A stretch of 64,000 nucleotides of DNA from Xenorhabdus ishibashii (GTDB lineage Bacteria; Pseudomonadota; Gammaproteobacteria; Enterobacterales; Enterobacteriaceae): NCBI RefSeq assembly GCF_002632755.1, contig NZ_NJAK01000001.1:248001-312000 (forward strand), in the 5' to 3' direction. Numbering within the stretch: position 1 is the first letter of the stretch; every line of letters starts with the position of its first letter. The notes under the pieces are model-generated. The model did not search any database. It was given only the letters and a program-made list of their open reading frames with translations, and was not told the origin of the DNA. The translations under genes and the position numbers were made by a program. This document shows positions 28,964-39,212 of the stretch, piece after piece.

Positions 28964-30022
28964 TTATTTAATAGATTGCAGTGATGTAATATTCAAACCA
29001 TCATTTAATCGATAGCGGGATTTATTAAAAATCTTTGTTCCATTCTCTCTTCCGGCACGACGAATCCGCTGTGCTTCTTCTGGCAGTTTCATCTCTTCAC
29101 GGCAAGCATCACTACAACAACCTTCGAAACGCACTGCACAAGATGGGCACTGAATAAATAACAAATGGCAACCATCGTTCTTACAGTTGGTATGGCTATC
29201 ACACGTCGTGCCGCATTGGTGACAGTGAGCAATAACATCTTCAGTAATACGCTCCCCCATACGCTCATCAAAGACAAAGTTTTTGCCAACAAACCGAACT
29301 GATAATTCTTGCTCTTTCGCTTTACGGGCATATTCAATAATACCACCTTCTACGTGGTAAACTTTGTTAAAGCCGTTATGCAGCATATAAGCACTTGCTT
29401 TTTCGCAACGAATTCCGCCAGTACAATACATAACAATATTTTTATCTTTATTGTCCTTCAGCATTTCTACAGCCATTGGTAACTGCTCACGAAACGTATC
29501 CGATGGAACTTCAATCGCGTTTTCGAAATGCCCAACTTCATACTCATAGTGGTTACGCATATCGACAAAGACGGTATCAGGATCATCCAACATTTGGTTA
29601 ACCTGTTCCGCTTTCAGGTATTCGCCTGTTTTGGATGGATCAAAAGTTTCATCTTCAATACCATCTGCAACAATGCGCTCACGCACTTTCATACGCAATA
29701 CCCAGAATGATTTACCGTCATCTTCCAGCGCAATATTAAGGCGTAAATTATATAATGCCGGATCTGTCTCATCCAACAATGCCTTCAATGCATCGACATT
29801 TTTGGAAGGCACACTAATTTGGGCATTGATACCTTCTCTGGCGATATAAACCCGCCCAAAGACAGATAACTCGGTAAACTTTTGATACAGGCTATCGCGA
29901 AAAGTCTGTGGTGCGGAAATAGTGAAATATTTATAAAAAGAGATAGTAGTGCGCGGCTCAATTTCAGCCAACATGCGCTCTTTCAGCTCTTTATTAGAAA
30001 TACGGTTATGTAACACTGGCAT
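28964..30022 (-). CDS. trhO: TrhO (YceA), tRNA uridine-34 hydroxylase of the rhodanese family
   Basis: Oxygen-dependent formation of 5-hydroxyuridine at tRNA position 34. 352 residues from the ATG at 30022 ([18 protein letters not shown]), which has AGGAAA upstream; the frame extends to 30136 but those residues are not family sequence. Rhodanese domain with the active cysteine in [12 protein letters not shown], then a cysteine-rich C-terminal zinc region ([20 protein letters not shown]). Confidence 0.95.
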   Translation of the reverse strand: MPVLHNRISNKELKERMLAEIEPRTTISFYKYFTISAPQTFRDSLYQKFTELSVFGRVYIAREGINAQISVPSKNVDALKALLDETDPALYNLRLNIALEDDGKSFWVLRMKVRERIVADGIEDETFDPSKTGEYLKAEQVNQMLDDPDTVFVDMRNHYEYEVGHFENAIEVPSDTFREQLPMAVEMLKDNKDKNIVMYCTGGIRCEKASAYMLHNGFNKVYHVEGGIIEYARKAKEQELSVRFVGKNFVFDERMGERITEDVIAHCHQCGTTCDSHTNCKNDGCHLLFIQCPSCAVRFEGCCSDACREEMKLPEEAQRIRRAGRENGTKIFNKSRYRLNDGLNITSLQSIK

Positions 30023-30370
30023 GGTGTACTTTCCTGAATTTCGATTAAAAAATAAAAAATTCAATGGTCGTCCCATTGATAGCTGGATATCATAACGAAA
30101 ATGGCTGTTAGCAGGTAGTGATTTATGTTTTTCCATCGCGCCACTCTTGTGGGATGGTAACTATGATGCGGTCAGAAATGGCAAAACCTTGTCAAACAGT
30201 AAATCTGGAGAACAAATTGTCACCAAATTAAATATTTAGTGCCTCAAAATTTCGATATTCCACTAAAAAGTGTCACAATACACCGATACGATTTTTAGAG
30301 TCTATCTTAGGCATCTATGATTCAGACAGATCAAACCGATTCAAAATAACAAATAACACACTGAAAACAC

Positions 30371-31312
30371 ATGATACAAGCACCTCCTTTTTGTCGTTCA
30401 CTGTTACATCCCCGCCACTGGCTGACTTGGCTAGGTATTGGCATACTTTACTTACTGGTTTTACTACCTTACCCAGCAATTTATTGGATGGGAACCCGAC
30501 TTGGTCGACTGTCGCTACGTTTCTTGAAAAAACGAGCCAAAATTGCAGAGCGCAATCTGGCACTGTGTTTCCCTGATATGCCAGCAGAGAACAGACGTGA
30601 ATGGCTAGTCAGAAATTTCGAATCTGTTGGAATGGGCGTGTTTGAGACCGGAATGGCTTGGTTTTGGCCTGATTGGCGGATAAAACGCTGGTTCAAAGTC
30701 ACCGGAAGGGAACATATCCAAAAAGTACAATCCACAGGCCAAGGAATTATCGTCATTGGTATCCATTTCTTAACACTGGAATTGGGGGCGCGTATTTTTG
30801 GTATGCTGAACCCGGGTATTGGTGTTTATCGTCCAAATGACAATCCTGTCATGGATTGGCTACAAACTTGGGGACGCCTTCGTTCCAATAAATATATGCT
30901 GGACAGGAAAGATGTTAAGGGCATGATCCGATGCCTAAAAAATGGTGAAATTGTTTGGTACGCTCCTGATCACGATTATGGCCCACGTAACAGTGTATTT
31001 GCCCCATTGTTCGCTGTTGAACATGCTGCAACCACGACTGGAACCTCAATTCTCGTCCGTTTGGCCAAACCTGCACTGATCCCTTTTACTCCTCGAAGGT
31101 TACCCAATGGAGAGGGTTATGAGTTAATTATTCAGCCTGCTGTAGAAAATTTTCCTCTACAAGATGAAGTAGAAGCAGCAACATTTATGAATAAAGTGAT
31201 CGAAAAGGAAATTATGCAGGCACCTGATCAATATATGTGGTTGCATCGTCGTTTCAAAACTCGCCCTAAAGGTATGCCATCTTTGTATGGTGACAACAAT
31301 AACATCCACTGA
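30371..31312 (+). CDS. lpxL: LpxL lauroyl acyltransferase of lipid A
   Basis: Transfers laurate to Kdo2-lipid IVA at the inner membrane. 313 residues; one N-terminal membrane helix ([17 protein letters not shown]), the HX4E motif in [12 protein letters not shown], and [23 protein letters not shown], nearly identical to E. coli LpxL. Divergent from trhO. Confidence 0.96.
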   Translation: MIQAPPFCRSLLHPRHWLTWLGIGILYLLVLLPYPAIYWMGTRLGRLSLRFLKKRAKIAERNLALCFPDMPAENRREWLVRNFESVGMGVFETGMAWFWPDWRIKRWFKVTGREHIQKVQSTGQGIIVIGIHFLTLELGARIFGMLNPGIGVYRPNDNPVMDWLQTWGRLRSNKYMLDRKDVKGMIRCLKNGEIVWYAPDHDYGPRNSVFAPLFAVEHAATTTGTSILVRLAKPALIPFTPRRLPNGEGYELIIQPAVENFPLQDEVEAATFMNKVIEKEIMQAPDQYMWLHRRFKTRPKGMPSLYGDNNNIH

Positions 31313-31576
31313 TAAACATTATCTGGCTGTTTTCCAACATATCACTATCGTTGGTCATCTGCTCCACTATTTTGCTTGTTTTTATAATCCCCATCCGCCG
31401 TTTGATGGGCTGACTGCATGAAGAAGAAAAATCTTAAGTAACTTAGACTTTGGTTAAATTGCCACTAACATTCCATACCCGAATCAAAGATATTTAGTGG
31501 CATTTTATCCAACATTCACATTGGCTACATAACATTATTATAATCACCAAATGTTTCATTTCATGGAAAACACATC

Positions 31577-32512
31577 TTGAATAATTACAAGTTATTACCA
31601 GCTTTAGTGTCAATATTGCAAACCCTTAATCTGACTGAATCTTCAAAGCAATTAGGTGTTACACAATCAGCAATGAGCAAAATATTACATCAACTGCGTG
31701 AAGATTTTCATGACAAAATTATTGTGAGGGAAGCAAATCAATTTATTCTCACCCAAAAAGGCGAAAAATTGAAAGAAAAGCTTCCGGCATTGATGCAGCA
31801 ATTAGATAACCTCTATATACCAGAGGTAATGGAACCAAGCCTTTGTAAGAGAAAATTCATCTTAGCATCCAGTGATTATGTCGCCCAGGCCATCTTGCCA
31901 ACGATAATTTCTAACATTGAAGTTGATGCTCCTAACGTGAGTACTGAATATAAATTGTGGCATAAAGAAAATTTGCATAAGTTTGCTGAGCAAGATATTG
32001 ATTTAATCGCGACCATTGCCGATTCGATACCTGATAACTTATACGGCAAAATGATGGCTGAAGACCAACTCGCCGTTGTATTTAGGAATACACACTCCAA
32101 AGCTAATAGCAATATGACTATTAATGACTATATAGAAGGACGACATATTCTGATTAGTGGTGGCGGAGATAAAGATAGCTCTGTAGATCGTACGTTAGCA
32201 ATGATGAACCTAAATCGTCACATTTACACTACAGTTCCTTTTTTTCAGGCTGCCATTGAATTATTATTAAAAACAGACACCATGCTAACCATACCGCTGC
32301 ATATTGCTGCTGATTTTGCTCAAAACTATGATTTACAAATAAGACGCTTACCTATTGATATTAAAACACAACAATACTATTTGCTATGGCATGCTAAACA
32401 TCACCAAGATCCAGAGCATAGATGGTTTAGGGATATCTGTTTTCTTCTGATCAAAGCTCATCTTAAAAGAACTATCGAACATGGCATGAAATTAATTCAT
32501 ACCTATAAGTAG
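31577..32512 (+). CDS. LysR-type transcriptional regulator
   Basis: 311 residues. N-terminal winged helix (LTESSKQLGVTQSAMSKILHQLREDF), then a substrate-binding domain. The start is a TTG at 31577; no in-frame ATG lies close upstream. Its own gene is co-oriented with the LysE-family exporter 90 bases downstream, which it may control. Inducer unknown. Confidence 0.9.
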   Translation: MNNYKLLPALVSILQTLNLTESSKQLGVTQSAMSKILHQLREDFHDKIIVREANQFILTQKGEKLKEKLPALMQQLDNLYIPEVMEPSLCKRKFILASSDYVAQAILPTIISNIEVDAPNVSTEYKLWHKENLHKFAEQDIDLIATIADSIPDNLYGKMMAEDQLAVVFRNTHSKANSNMTINDYIEGRHILISGGGDKDSSVDRTLAMMNLNRHIYTTVPFFQAAIELLLKTDTMLTIPLHIAADFAQNYDLQIRRLPIDIKTQQYYLLWHAKHHQDPEHRWFRDICFLLIKAHLKRTIEHGMKLIHTYK

Positions 32513-32602
32513 ATTTTTCGTCTTTTTTATATGACCTTGTTACATTAATATAATCAGCACTTTTTCATATAGATAGTAACATCAGTTATTTTTAATTTTA
32601 TA

Positions 32603-33247
32603 ATGGTAATAAATATGCTTTCTATAGAAACACTAGTTACATTTATCGGTATTTCAACCTTCCTATGCTTCTTGCCAGGACCTGATAATCTTTTAGTTTT
32701 AAGCCAGTCTGCAATAAATGGGTATAAATCTGGGATATTCATTACCATTGGCCTATGCATTGGATTAATAATACATACTTCTTTAGTTTCATTAGGCATT
32801 GCAGCAATAATACAAGCTAATACAGTAGCCTTTGAAATTATCAGACTATTTGGCGTTTTTTATTTAAGCTATCTGGCTTTGGGAGCCTTTAAAGCAAGAC
32901 CAATTCATCTCAAAAGTAACACCGACAGTTTTAATGATACAAAAAAACTCATTAAAAAAGGTTTATTTATGAATTTATCAAATCCTAAAGTAATTATTTT
33001 CTTTTTGGCTTTTCTGCCTCAATTCACTACTGATAATGCAATCACCATTCCAGTGTCTCTTCAACTATTATATCTAGGTTTACTATTTGCCATAATTGCT
33101 TTTATTATATTCTCTCTAATATCCTATTTATCTGGCTTTTTAAATAAAGCGATATCCAGCAAACCATCAATACAGATTATCTTTCATAGAATTACCTGTT
33201 TGATATTTATAGCATTAGCCATTAACTTATGTATTATCCAGTTTTAA
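32603..33247 (+). CDS. LysE/RhtB family amino-acid exporter
   Basis: 214 residues with five to six hydrophobic helices. The family opening FLPGPDNLLVLSQSAINGYKSG and FMNLSNPKVIIFFLAFLPQF are clear. Start at 32603 or the ATG at 32615; neither has a strong ribosome site. Substrate unknown; probably under the upstream LysR gene. Confidence 0.92.
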   Translation: MVINMLSIETLVTFIGISTFLCFLPGPDNLLVLSQSAINGYKSGIFITIGLCIGLIIHTSLVSLGIAAIIQANTVAFEIIRLFGVFYLSYLALGAFKARPIHLKSNTDSFNDTKKLIKKGLFMNLSNPKVIIFFLAFLPQFTTDNAITIPVSLQLLYLGLLFAIIAFIIFSLISYLSGFLNKAISSKPSIQIIFHRITCLIFIALAINLCIIQF

Positions 33248-33420
33248 ACAGAAATGTATCGCATGCTCTTAAATCATATTTGGCAAGATCGAATGCCCCT
33301 GTCAGTTGCTGCTAAATTTGCGAATCCTTTCGCCATTTTCAGCATCCTTACACACTATTTCACCGTTTTTTTACATTTAAGAGACCAATTTAAACTTATG
33401 TTAATTGCCAGTTAGATTAA

Positions 33421-33864
33421 TTAATAGTAAGAATAACAAGCATCTTTAATATCAGAATAAGAATAACCATTTCCTTGTTCTTTTTCTAATTTCTGCCTTG
33501 TTTCCCTATAGCAACGGCGTTTATTCTGCTCTATGAAATGCTGCATAATGTCCGGCTTATGGGAATACCCATTCCAGCCATAAGAAAGTTCCCTGCTCTT
33601 TTTATCAAGTCCATTATAATGCTTATTAAATTTATCATTATATTCTTTTTGTTCATTCTCCCGCTTTTCAGCTAAGGCATTATCTTTAGCCAGTTTTTCC
33701 GTATTCCAGCTTCCACGATCCAGAGTGTTCCTCTTTTTCAGGTACTCTTCTGAAGGTTTGTTATCCGCTGGTATATCGCTTTTGTAGCTTAGATCCAATG
33801 CCAGAGCTTGAGAAAACCACACTAACAGAATAAAAAATAGACAATGAAATCCTTTGATTTTCAT
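33421..33864 (-). CDS. Small exported protein, paralogue A
   Basis: 147 residues, not recognised. Signal peptide MKIKGFHCLFFILLVWFSQALA with cleavage likely before LDLSYK. The mature part is charged, Lys/Glu/Asn/Tyr-rich, with three cysteines toward the C-terminus. It is paralogous to the next gene upstream (34052-34414): signal peptide, SEEYLKKR and ENE-KEYN segments align. No domain named. Confidence 0.7.
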   Translation of the reverse strand: MKIKGFHCLFFILLVWFSQALALDLSYKSDIPADNKPSEEYLKKRNTLDRGSWNTEKLAKDNALAEKRENEQKEYNDKFNKHYNGLDKKSRELSYGWNGYSHKPDIMQHFIEQNKRRCYRETRQKLEKEQGNGYSYSDIKDACYSYY

Positions 33865-34051
33865 ATTTTTCCTTATTGGGACTATAACAAAGAACTATTA
33901 TTAATCATTATCACACTGTGCATCATGACTTCCAGAGGAGGTTTAAGTCTTCGCCAACGGCTAGTGGCTTCAATCAATAAAAATCTCAAACATCTTTTGA
34001 CTTGTGCCTTATAGCAATGACGTTTAGTTTGCTCTCTGAAAACGGCTAGTT

Positions 34052-34414
34052 TTATTTCATGATGTGTTCTATGCGTTCTAGATCTCGTGTCAGGCCTTGT
34101 GAATTAGGGGAGTAATCCTTAAAGCTAAAGCTGTTCGACCTATGCCAATCAGAAGATCGCTTATTATACTCTTTCCGTTCATTTTCCAGCTTTTCGGCTA
34201 AAACATTATCTTTAACCAATTTCTCCCTTTCCCAATTTCCATCGTGCAATTTGTCCCTTTTTTTCAGGTATTCTTCTGAGGGTTTGTTATCCACAGGTAT
34301 ATCACCCTGGTAGCTTAAATCCAAAGCCTGAGCTTGAGCTTGAGCTTGAGCTTGAGCTTGAGAAAACCACACTGACAAAATAAAAAATAGGCAATGGGAA
34401 CCTTTGATTTTCAT
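34052..34414 (-). CDS. Small exported protein, paralogue B with expanded QA repeat; C-terminus decayed
   Basis: 120 residues. Same signal peptide as paralogue A, but five tandem copies of a hexamer insert a QA repeat at the predicted cleavage region. It stops early at LERIEHIMK. Past the stop another frame still reads a FREQTKRHCY segment matching FIEQNKRRCY of paralogue A, so the C-terminus has been lost to mutation. Confidence 0.65.
   Translation of the reverse strand: MKIKGSHCLFFILSVWFSQAQAQAQAQAQALDLSYQGDIPVDNKPSEEYLKKRDKLHDGNWEREKLVKDNVLAEKLENERKEYNKRSSDWHRSNSFSFKDYSPNSQGLTRDLERIEHIMK
34332..34361 (+). repeat. Hexanucleotide tandem repeat (GCTTGA)5
   Basis: Five perfect copies of GCTTGA, preceded by a degenerate copy GCCTGA, inside the signal-peptide coding region of paralogue B. 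Paralogue A has a single copy. Each unit adds two residues, so copy changes stay in frame. Confidence 0.95.
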
Positions 34415-34567
34415 ATCCTTCCTTAGTGAAACTATAACAAAAGATTATTATTTAATAACCATTATCACCTAAGGTCAACACTATAATTGCTGTGCATTTT
34501 GCAACCAAATAAAATAACTCTTTATAAATCAATGTCATTTCAACATTCTGTATTTTGTTTTTCATTA

Positions 34568-35446
34568 GGGTCTGTTGATGTTTTAAGGTCATAATTCATT
34601 CAACCCACATGGGCAACCAGACAATGATAAACGCCAGAGCCAACATACTGGCGTAATTCCGTTCAAGCTTATCGTATCTTGTTGCTATTGCACGAAAATG
34701 TTTAACCCTAGCGAACGCATTCTCCACCAAATGACGATAACGATATAAACATTTATCAATCTGTTTATCCGATTTTCGGCTATTTTTCCGGTAGGGAATA
34801 ATCGGTGTTGCTCCTTGCTGTTCAATATGATTTCTGAAAGCCTGACTGTCGTACCCTTTGTCAGCTATCACAAAGTCCGAAGGGGGCGATTGTTCGACTA
34901 AACTTTCAGCATGAACAATGTCATGCACTTGTCCCCCGGACAATTCAAAATGAACAGGCAAGCCATAACTATCGACGGCCAAATGAATTTTGGTTGAACG
35001 TCCACCACAACTTTTGCCAATCGCCTCATCATCATCTGAAGCCGCTCCGGCACTGTGCTGATGAGCACGGACGATACTCCCATCAATAAACAACCATTCC
35101 CTATCAGCAAACCCAGATAACCACTTGAAAATGAGCTGTAAAACCCCTTTCTTTGACCACGCATTGAAACGTTGAAAGACACTATTCCATTTGCCGAATT
35201 CTGGCGGTAAATCGCGCCAGGGAACGCTCGTTCTCATTCGGTAAAGAATGCCTTCAACGGTCAAACGGTGTTCAGGTTTGTGATAAATCCAACCCGCATG
35301 TTGCATTAACGCAGATAGCTTATTCCATTGGAGATCTGTTAACATAGTTCGCGGCATGATGGTGAGGTCTGGTTGTTTTTTGGCGAAAGTAATTATACCA
35401 AATCATCATGCTATCTAATAATCCCTCACAAAACATCAACACGCCC
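34568..35446 (-). mobile_element. IS5-family insertion sequence, copy 1
   Basis: 879-bp element with imperfect terminal inverted repeats (GGGTCTGTTGATGTTTT at the left; complement of AAAACATCAACACGCCC at the right) flanked by TA on both sides. Almost identical to copy 2 at 46720-47598. Confidence 0.92.
34596..35357 (-). CDS. IS5-family DDE transposase
   Basis: 253 residues in one frame. N-terminal DUF4096-like region (LTDLQWNKLSALM) followed by the DDE catalytic domain: FIDGSIVRAHQHSAGA, FVIADKGYDSQAFR and the RHLVENAFARVKHFRAIATRYDK box. Appears intact. Differs from copy 2 at one residue (R versus H in KHFxAI). Confidence 0.93.
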   Translation of the reverse strand: MPRTMLTDLQWNKLSALMQHAGWIYHKPEHRLTVEGILYRMRTSVPWRDLPPEFGKWNSVFQRFNAWSKKGVLQLIFKWLSGFADREWLFIDGSIVRAHQHSAGAASDDDEAIGKSCGGRSTKIHLAVDSYGLPVHFELSGGQVHDIVHAESLVEQSPPSDFVIADKGYDSQAFRNHIEQQGATPIIPYRKNSRKSDKQIDKCLYRYRHLVENAFARVKHFRAIATRYDKLERNYASMLALAFIIVWLPMWVE

Positions 35447-35469
35447 TATAAAAATTAAGTGAGATTTTG

Positions 35470-36258
35470 ATGCATCCATATCCTATTTATCACGTCGATG
35501 CCTTTACGGAAAAATCGTTTTCTGGCAATCCCGCTGCGGTTGTCTTGCTGGATAAATGGCCAACAGATGAAACACTGATTTCTATCGCTGCTGAAATTGG
35601 CCTGCCAGAGACCGCTTTTCTGGTAGAAAATCACCTACGCTGGTTTACACCTAAAGTCGAAGTAGATCTATGTGGGCATGCAACGCTGGCGACCGCATTT
35701 GTCCTTATAACCCATCGCAACATCCAAGAGAAGTTACTCACATTCAAAAGCCGCTCCGGTGAACTCCGAGTTTCCCATCAAGATGGTGTTTTTACATTGG
35801 ATTTCCCTGTCGCTGAGTGCCATGAAGAAAATGCGCTCATCCCTGTTATACAGGACGCTCTGGGACAAAATGTTTCCGCAGTATTGGCTTCACATGATCG
35901 TTATATTTGTGTTTTGGATTCCGTAGAACAAATCATCAATACCCAACCCGATTTTAATAAGATTGCTGCCCTGCCCTTGCCAGGACTTACCATTACCGCT
36001 CTCGGTGATTCGTCCACTGATTTCGTTTCTCGCTATTTTGCACCAGCTAAAGGTGTCAATGAAGATCCTGTTACAGGCTCCAGCCACTGTGTTCTTGCCC
36101 CTTTTTGGGGAAAACGCCTCAATAAAACTGAGCTTCATGCCCGCCAATTATCAGAACGAGGTGGTGAGCTGTTATGTCGAATAGCGGGGAAGCGTGTCTA
36201 CCTGACAGGTAAAGCAAAACTTTTTTCACATGGTCAGATAGTGATCGAAAATATATAA
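35470..36258 (+). CDS. PhzF family epimerase/isomerase
   Basis: 262 residues with the duplicated diaminopimelate-epimerase fold. Opening YHVDAFTEKSFSGNPAAVV, the catalytic glutamate in LPETAFLVEN, CGHATLATAFV, and the second-half motif VNEDPVTGSSHC are family hallmarks. Reaction unknown; there are no other phenazine genes here. The ATG at 35470 follows an adjacent TTG. Confidence 0.92.
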   Translation: MHPYPIYHVDAFTEKSFSGNPAAVVLLDKWPTDETLISIAAEIGLPETAFLVENHLRWFTPKVEVDLCGHATLATAFVLITHRNIQEKLLTFKSRSGELRVSHQDGVFTLDFPVAECHEENALIPVIQDALGQNVSAVLASHDRYICVLDSVEQIINTQPDFNKIAALPLPGLTITALGDSSTDFVSRYFAPAKGVNEDPVTGSSHCVLAPFWGKRLNKTELHARQLSERGGELLCRIAGKRVYLTGKAKLFSHGQIVIENI

Positions 36259-36361
36259 CTTCTTATTTTTGATATAAATATCGTCTTATAGCCATTTAGA
36301 GAGTTCATTGAGTATGGTCAGCGGAATAAATTCTACTGACCAATAATGACGACCATCTATA

Positions 36362-37504
36362 TTAACTTTGATTACACACCAGTAGATCTGAATTAATTTC
36401 CGAGATTGATCTCGCTCCGGTTAAGGTCATCGCTACCCGCATCTCTTTCTCAATCAGATCCAGCAAATTAGAAACTCCCGCTTCACCTGCCGCAGCCAAC
36501 GCATAGACAAAAGCACGCCCCAGCAAAACACTATCCGCGCCCAGGGCAATCATTCTCACCACATCCAATCCGGTTCGAATACCAGAATCAGTAAGAATAG
36601 TAATGTCATTTTTGACTGCATCCACAATCGCAGGTAAGGCGCGTACCGTTGACAAAACACCATCAAGCTGGCGTCCACCATGATTTGAAACCACAATACC
36701 ATCAGCCCCAAAACGAACCGCATCTTTAGCATCTTCAGGATCAAGGATGCCTTTTATAATCATTGGCCCTTTCCAGAAGTCACGTATCCACTCCAAATCT
36801 TTCCATGAGATTGATGGATCAAAATTATTTCCCAACCAGCCAATATAATCTTCCAAGTTAGTCGGTTTGCCACGATATGCAGAAATATTACCCAGATCAT
36901 GTGGCTTACCCCACAATCCTACATCCCATGCCCATTGAGGATGAGTTATCGCCTGCAAAATACGACGCATGGCTGCATTCGGGCCACTCATACCGGAATG
37001 TGCATCACGATAACGCGCCCCAGGTACTGGCATATCAACGGTAAATACCAGATTTTTAACTCCCGCAGCCTGTGCCCTTTCCAGTACATTGCGCATAAAA
37101 CCACGATCTTTTAGCACATAGAGCTGAAACCAGATTGGGCGATCTATTACAGGAGCGACTTCTTCAATCGGGCATACTGATACCGTCGACAAAGTAAACG
37201 AGATCCCCTTTTTGGCGGCGGCACGTGCAGCTTGCACTTCACCACGACGCGCATACATTCCTGTCAACCCAACAGGACCAAGTGTCACCGGCATTGACAT
37301 CTTCTCGCCGAATAAGCTGGTTTCCAGACTTAATTTGGACATATCTCTCAATACACGCTGACGTAATTCAATATTAGATAAGTCTGCGGTATTACGTTTA
37401 AGGGTATGCTCTGCGTAAGCTCCGCCATCAATATAGTGGAACAGAAAAGGCGGTAATTTAGCTTGTGCTGCATCCCGATAATCAGTTGAAGCGGAAATAA
37501 TCAT
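36362..37504 (-). CDS. lldD: FMN-dependent L-lactate dehydrogenase
   Basis: Membrane-associated flavoenzyme that oxidises L-lactate to pyruvate and feeds the respiratory chain. 380 residues; [16 protein letters not shown] carries the catalytic histidine, and [16 protein letters not shown] and [22 protein letters not shown] match LldD closely. The C-terminus is about 15 residues shorter than in E. coli. No lldP or lldR beside it. Confidence 0.95.
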   Translation of the reverse strand: MIISASTDYRDAAQAKLPPFLFHYIDGGAYAEHTLKRNTADLSNIELRQRVLRDMSKLSLETSLFGEKMSMPVTLGPVGLTGMYARRGEVQAARAAAKKGISFTLSTVSVCPIEEVAPVIDRPIWFQLYVLKDRGFMRNVLERAQAAGVKNLVFTVDMPVPGARYRDAHSGMSGPNAAMRRILQAITHPQWAWDVGLWGKPHDLGNISAYRGKPTNLEDYIGWLGNNFDPSISWKDLEWIRDFWKGPMIIKGILDPEDAKDAVRFGADGIVVSNHGGRQLDGVLSTVRALPAIVDAVKNDITILTDSGIRTGLDVVRMIALGADSVLLGRAFVYALAAAGEAGVSNLLDLIEKEMRVAMTLTGARSISEINSDLLVCNQS

Positions 37505-37585
37505 AATATCTTACCCTAATGTTGGAAAGTTATTCTCATATTTTATGGCATACTATTTCGTCTGGTCATCGTTATCCCCAACATA

Positions 37586-38365
37586 TTAAACGTTATCAGG
37601 CCGTTCTACACTAACAATAAAATCATCAAAATAAGCATATTGTTCCACTGGTGGCGCCCAATCTAGCGTAGAACCACCAAAAAAAGAGCTCCATTTTATT
37701 GCATCAATAAAAACCTCATTTTTGTTTCTCAACTTAAGATTATCCGTTCTAAAAACTTGTTGATTATCGACGTATTGGATATAAATACCATTATGCTTAC
37801 CGATACTATTCAGCTTTATATATTGTGTTAGGGTATACCAAATATTTTTCTTTAAATAGGTTGCTAATTTAACGTAATCGCCACATTGTTCATTTTTTTC
37901 TGGGTAATAGAGATAACCAAATAATTCACCGGCTTTTCTCCACATCAAACGACTGCTGAAACCATCGAAACTGTTATTATCAATACAACCTGATGGATGA
38001 TCGCCACCAGCTAACCCTGGCAATTTCCCACCTTTAATCCACATAAATTCTTTACTGAACATCACCCTATACTGTAACCATAATGCTTCATGCTGACCAT
38101 TAATCGGTGCATTGAATGAGGTAGCAGCCTCAGAACCAACAGCATTAGCAAGATAAGTGAGTTCTAACACTTTGTTATTATCATCTTGGGGATCAATAAC
38201 AATATTTAATCTTCCCTGACGAAGACCAGACGATAATGTTGGTGAAATACCCCAATCGGATTTGAAATCTTTGGCAGAATATTGCCCTATCTTGTGTGCA
38301 AAATTTACATTAATCAAATCATCATTATTTGCATTAGATACAAGAGAGGAATGAATTGGCACCAT
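37586..38365 (-). CDS. Polysaccharide lyase-like (PL14-type) beta-sandwich protein
   Basis: 259 residues. The stretch WLQYRVMFSKEFMWIKGGKLPGLAGGDHPSG resembles PL14 lyases, whose substrate cleft carries KLPGL-GG; FSSRLMWRKAGE and YFDDFIVS fit the same fold. No signal peptide is seen. Substrate unknown. Surrounded by accessory genes. Confidence 0.68.
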   Translation of the reverse strand: MVPIHSSLVSNANNDDLINVNFAHKIGQYSAKDFKSDWGISPTLSSGLRQGRLNIVIDPQDDNNKVLELTYLANAVGSEAATSFNAPINGQHEALWLQYRVMFSKEFMWIKGGKLPGLAGGDHPSGCIDNNSFDGFSSRLMWRKAGELFGYLYYPEKNEQCGDYVKLATYLKKNIWYTLTQYIKLNSIGKHNGIYIQYVDNQQVFRTDNLKLRNKNEVFIDAIKWSSFFGGSTLDWAPPVEQYAYFDDFIVSVERPDNV

Positions 38366-38528
38366 AATTAAATCCTTAGTACATTATATTTTCACATAAA
38401 ACTCCAAATAACATAAGAAAAAACCTTCCTAAATATATTTTTATATTGTTTCCATTTTTTATATAGTCAAACTTTATAACCAAAAAACCATATTTAAAAT
38501 AACTCACTGGTCTTTTATATTTCATATC

Positions 38529-38561
38529 ACCCTCCAGAATAAGACTAATAAACTGGAGGGT
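38529..38561. terminator. 9-bp hairpin downstream of the RBBP9-type hydrolase gene
   Basis: ACCCTCCAG and CTGGAGGGT pair perfectly around a 15-base loop, 24 bases past the hydrolase stop. No U-tract on the minus strand. Confidence 0.4.
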
Positions 38562-38584
38562 TGGAAGATATCATCTATCTATTC

Positions 38585-39187
38585 TTATTCTGATAGTATA
38601 CTTTCCAGAATATCATAAACAGGTAACAAACGAGTGAATCCATCCCGATCAAGGAAATGTCCACCATTAGAAATATTAATCACTTCTGTTTGCAAAGAAT
38701 TAGCCAAAGCCTGGGAGGATTGCGGAGAAACAATATCATCATTAGAAGAAATAAGTGAAAAACGGTGTCCGGTTATCTCGCGCAAGAAAGCATAATCTAA
38801 TGGTTCAGCAGTAAAAGGATCTAATTCTGGTAAAGTAATTTGAGGAGAGTCAAATCCAGAAACCAAAATATATCCACCAATATGAAGATGCTGAAAACGC
38901 ATCGATTCTAAATGCCGCAATAGCGTGATACAACCGAGACTATGACCGATAAAAATCGAGTTTTTGTCTATCTCAGGCACGATATCTATCAGCATATTTG
39001 CCCATGATTCAGGTTTAGGAGATGATGTATCAGGCATTGTAGGTATGATAACTTCCGCACCTTGTTCAGTAAGTTTATCTTTCAGCCAAGGGAACCAATG
39101 TGATGAAGGCGAAGCAGTATATCCATGAACAATAATTATTTTTTTGCCCGAAAACCGCCCTTGACCACTTATTTTTTCTGATATCAC
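38585..39187 (-). CDS. RBBP9/YdeN family serine hydrolase
   Basis: 200 residues, compact alpha/beta hydrolase. IIIVHGYTASPSSHWFPWL near the start, nucleophile elbow FIGHSLGCITLL near 83, and a late histidine in NGGHFLDRDG. GTG start at 39187 with AGGAG upstream. Substrate unknown. Confidence 0.88.
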   Translation of the reverse strand: MISEKISGQGRFSGKKIIIVHGYTASPSSHWFPWLKDKLTEQGAEVIIPTMPDTSSPKPESWANMLIDIVPEIDKNSIFIGHSLGCITLLRHLESMRFQHLHIGGYILVSGFDSPQITLPELDPFTAEPLDYAFLREITGHRFSLISSNDDIVSPQSSQALANSLQTEVINISNGGHFLDRDGFTRLLPVYDILESILSE

Positions 39188-39212
39188 TAACTTTCTCCTA
39201 TTTAATAAATTA

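Noticed and set aside
38529..38561. An attC-like or toxin-antitoxin RNA structure in the gap by the RBBP9-type gene.
   Set aside because: It is a simple stem-loop just after a stop codon, better read as a terminator-like element.
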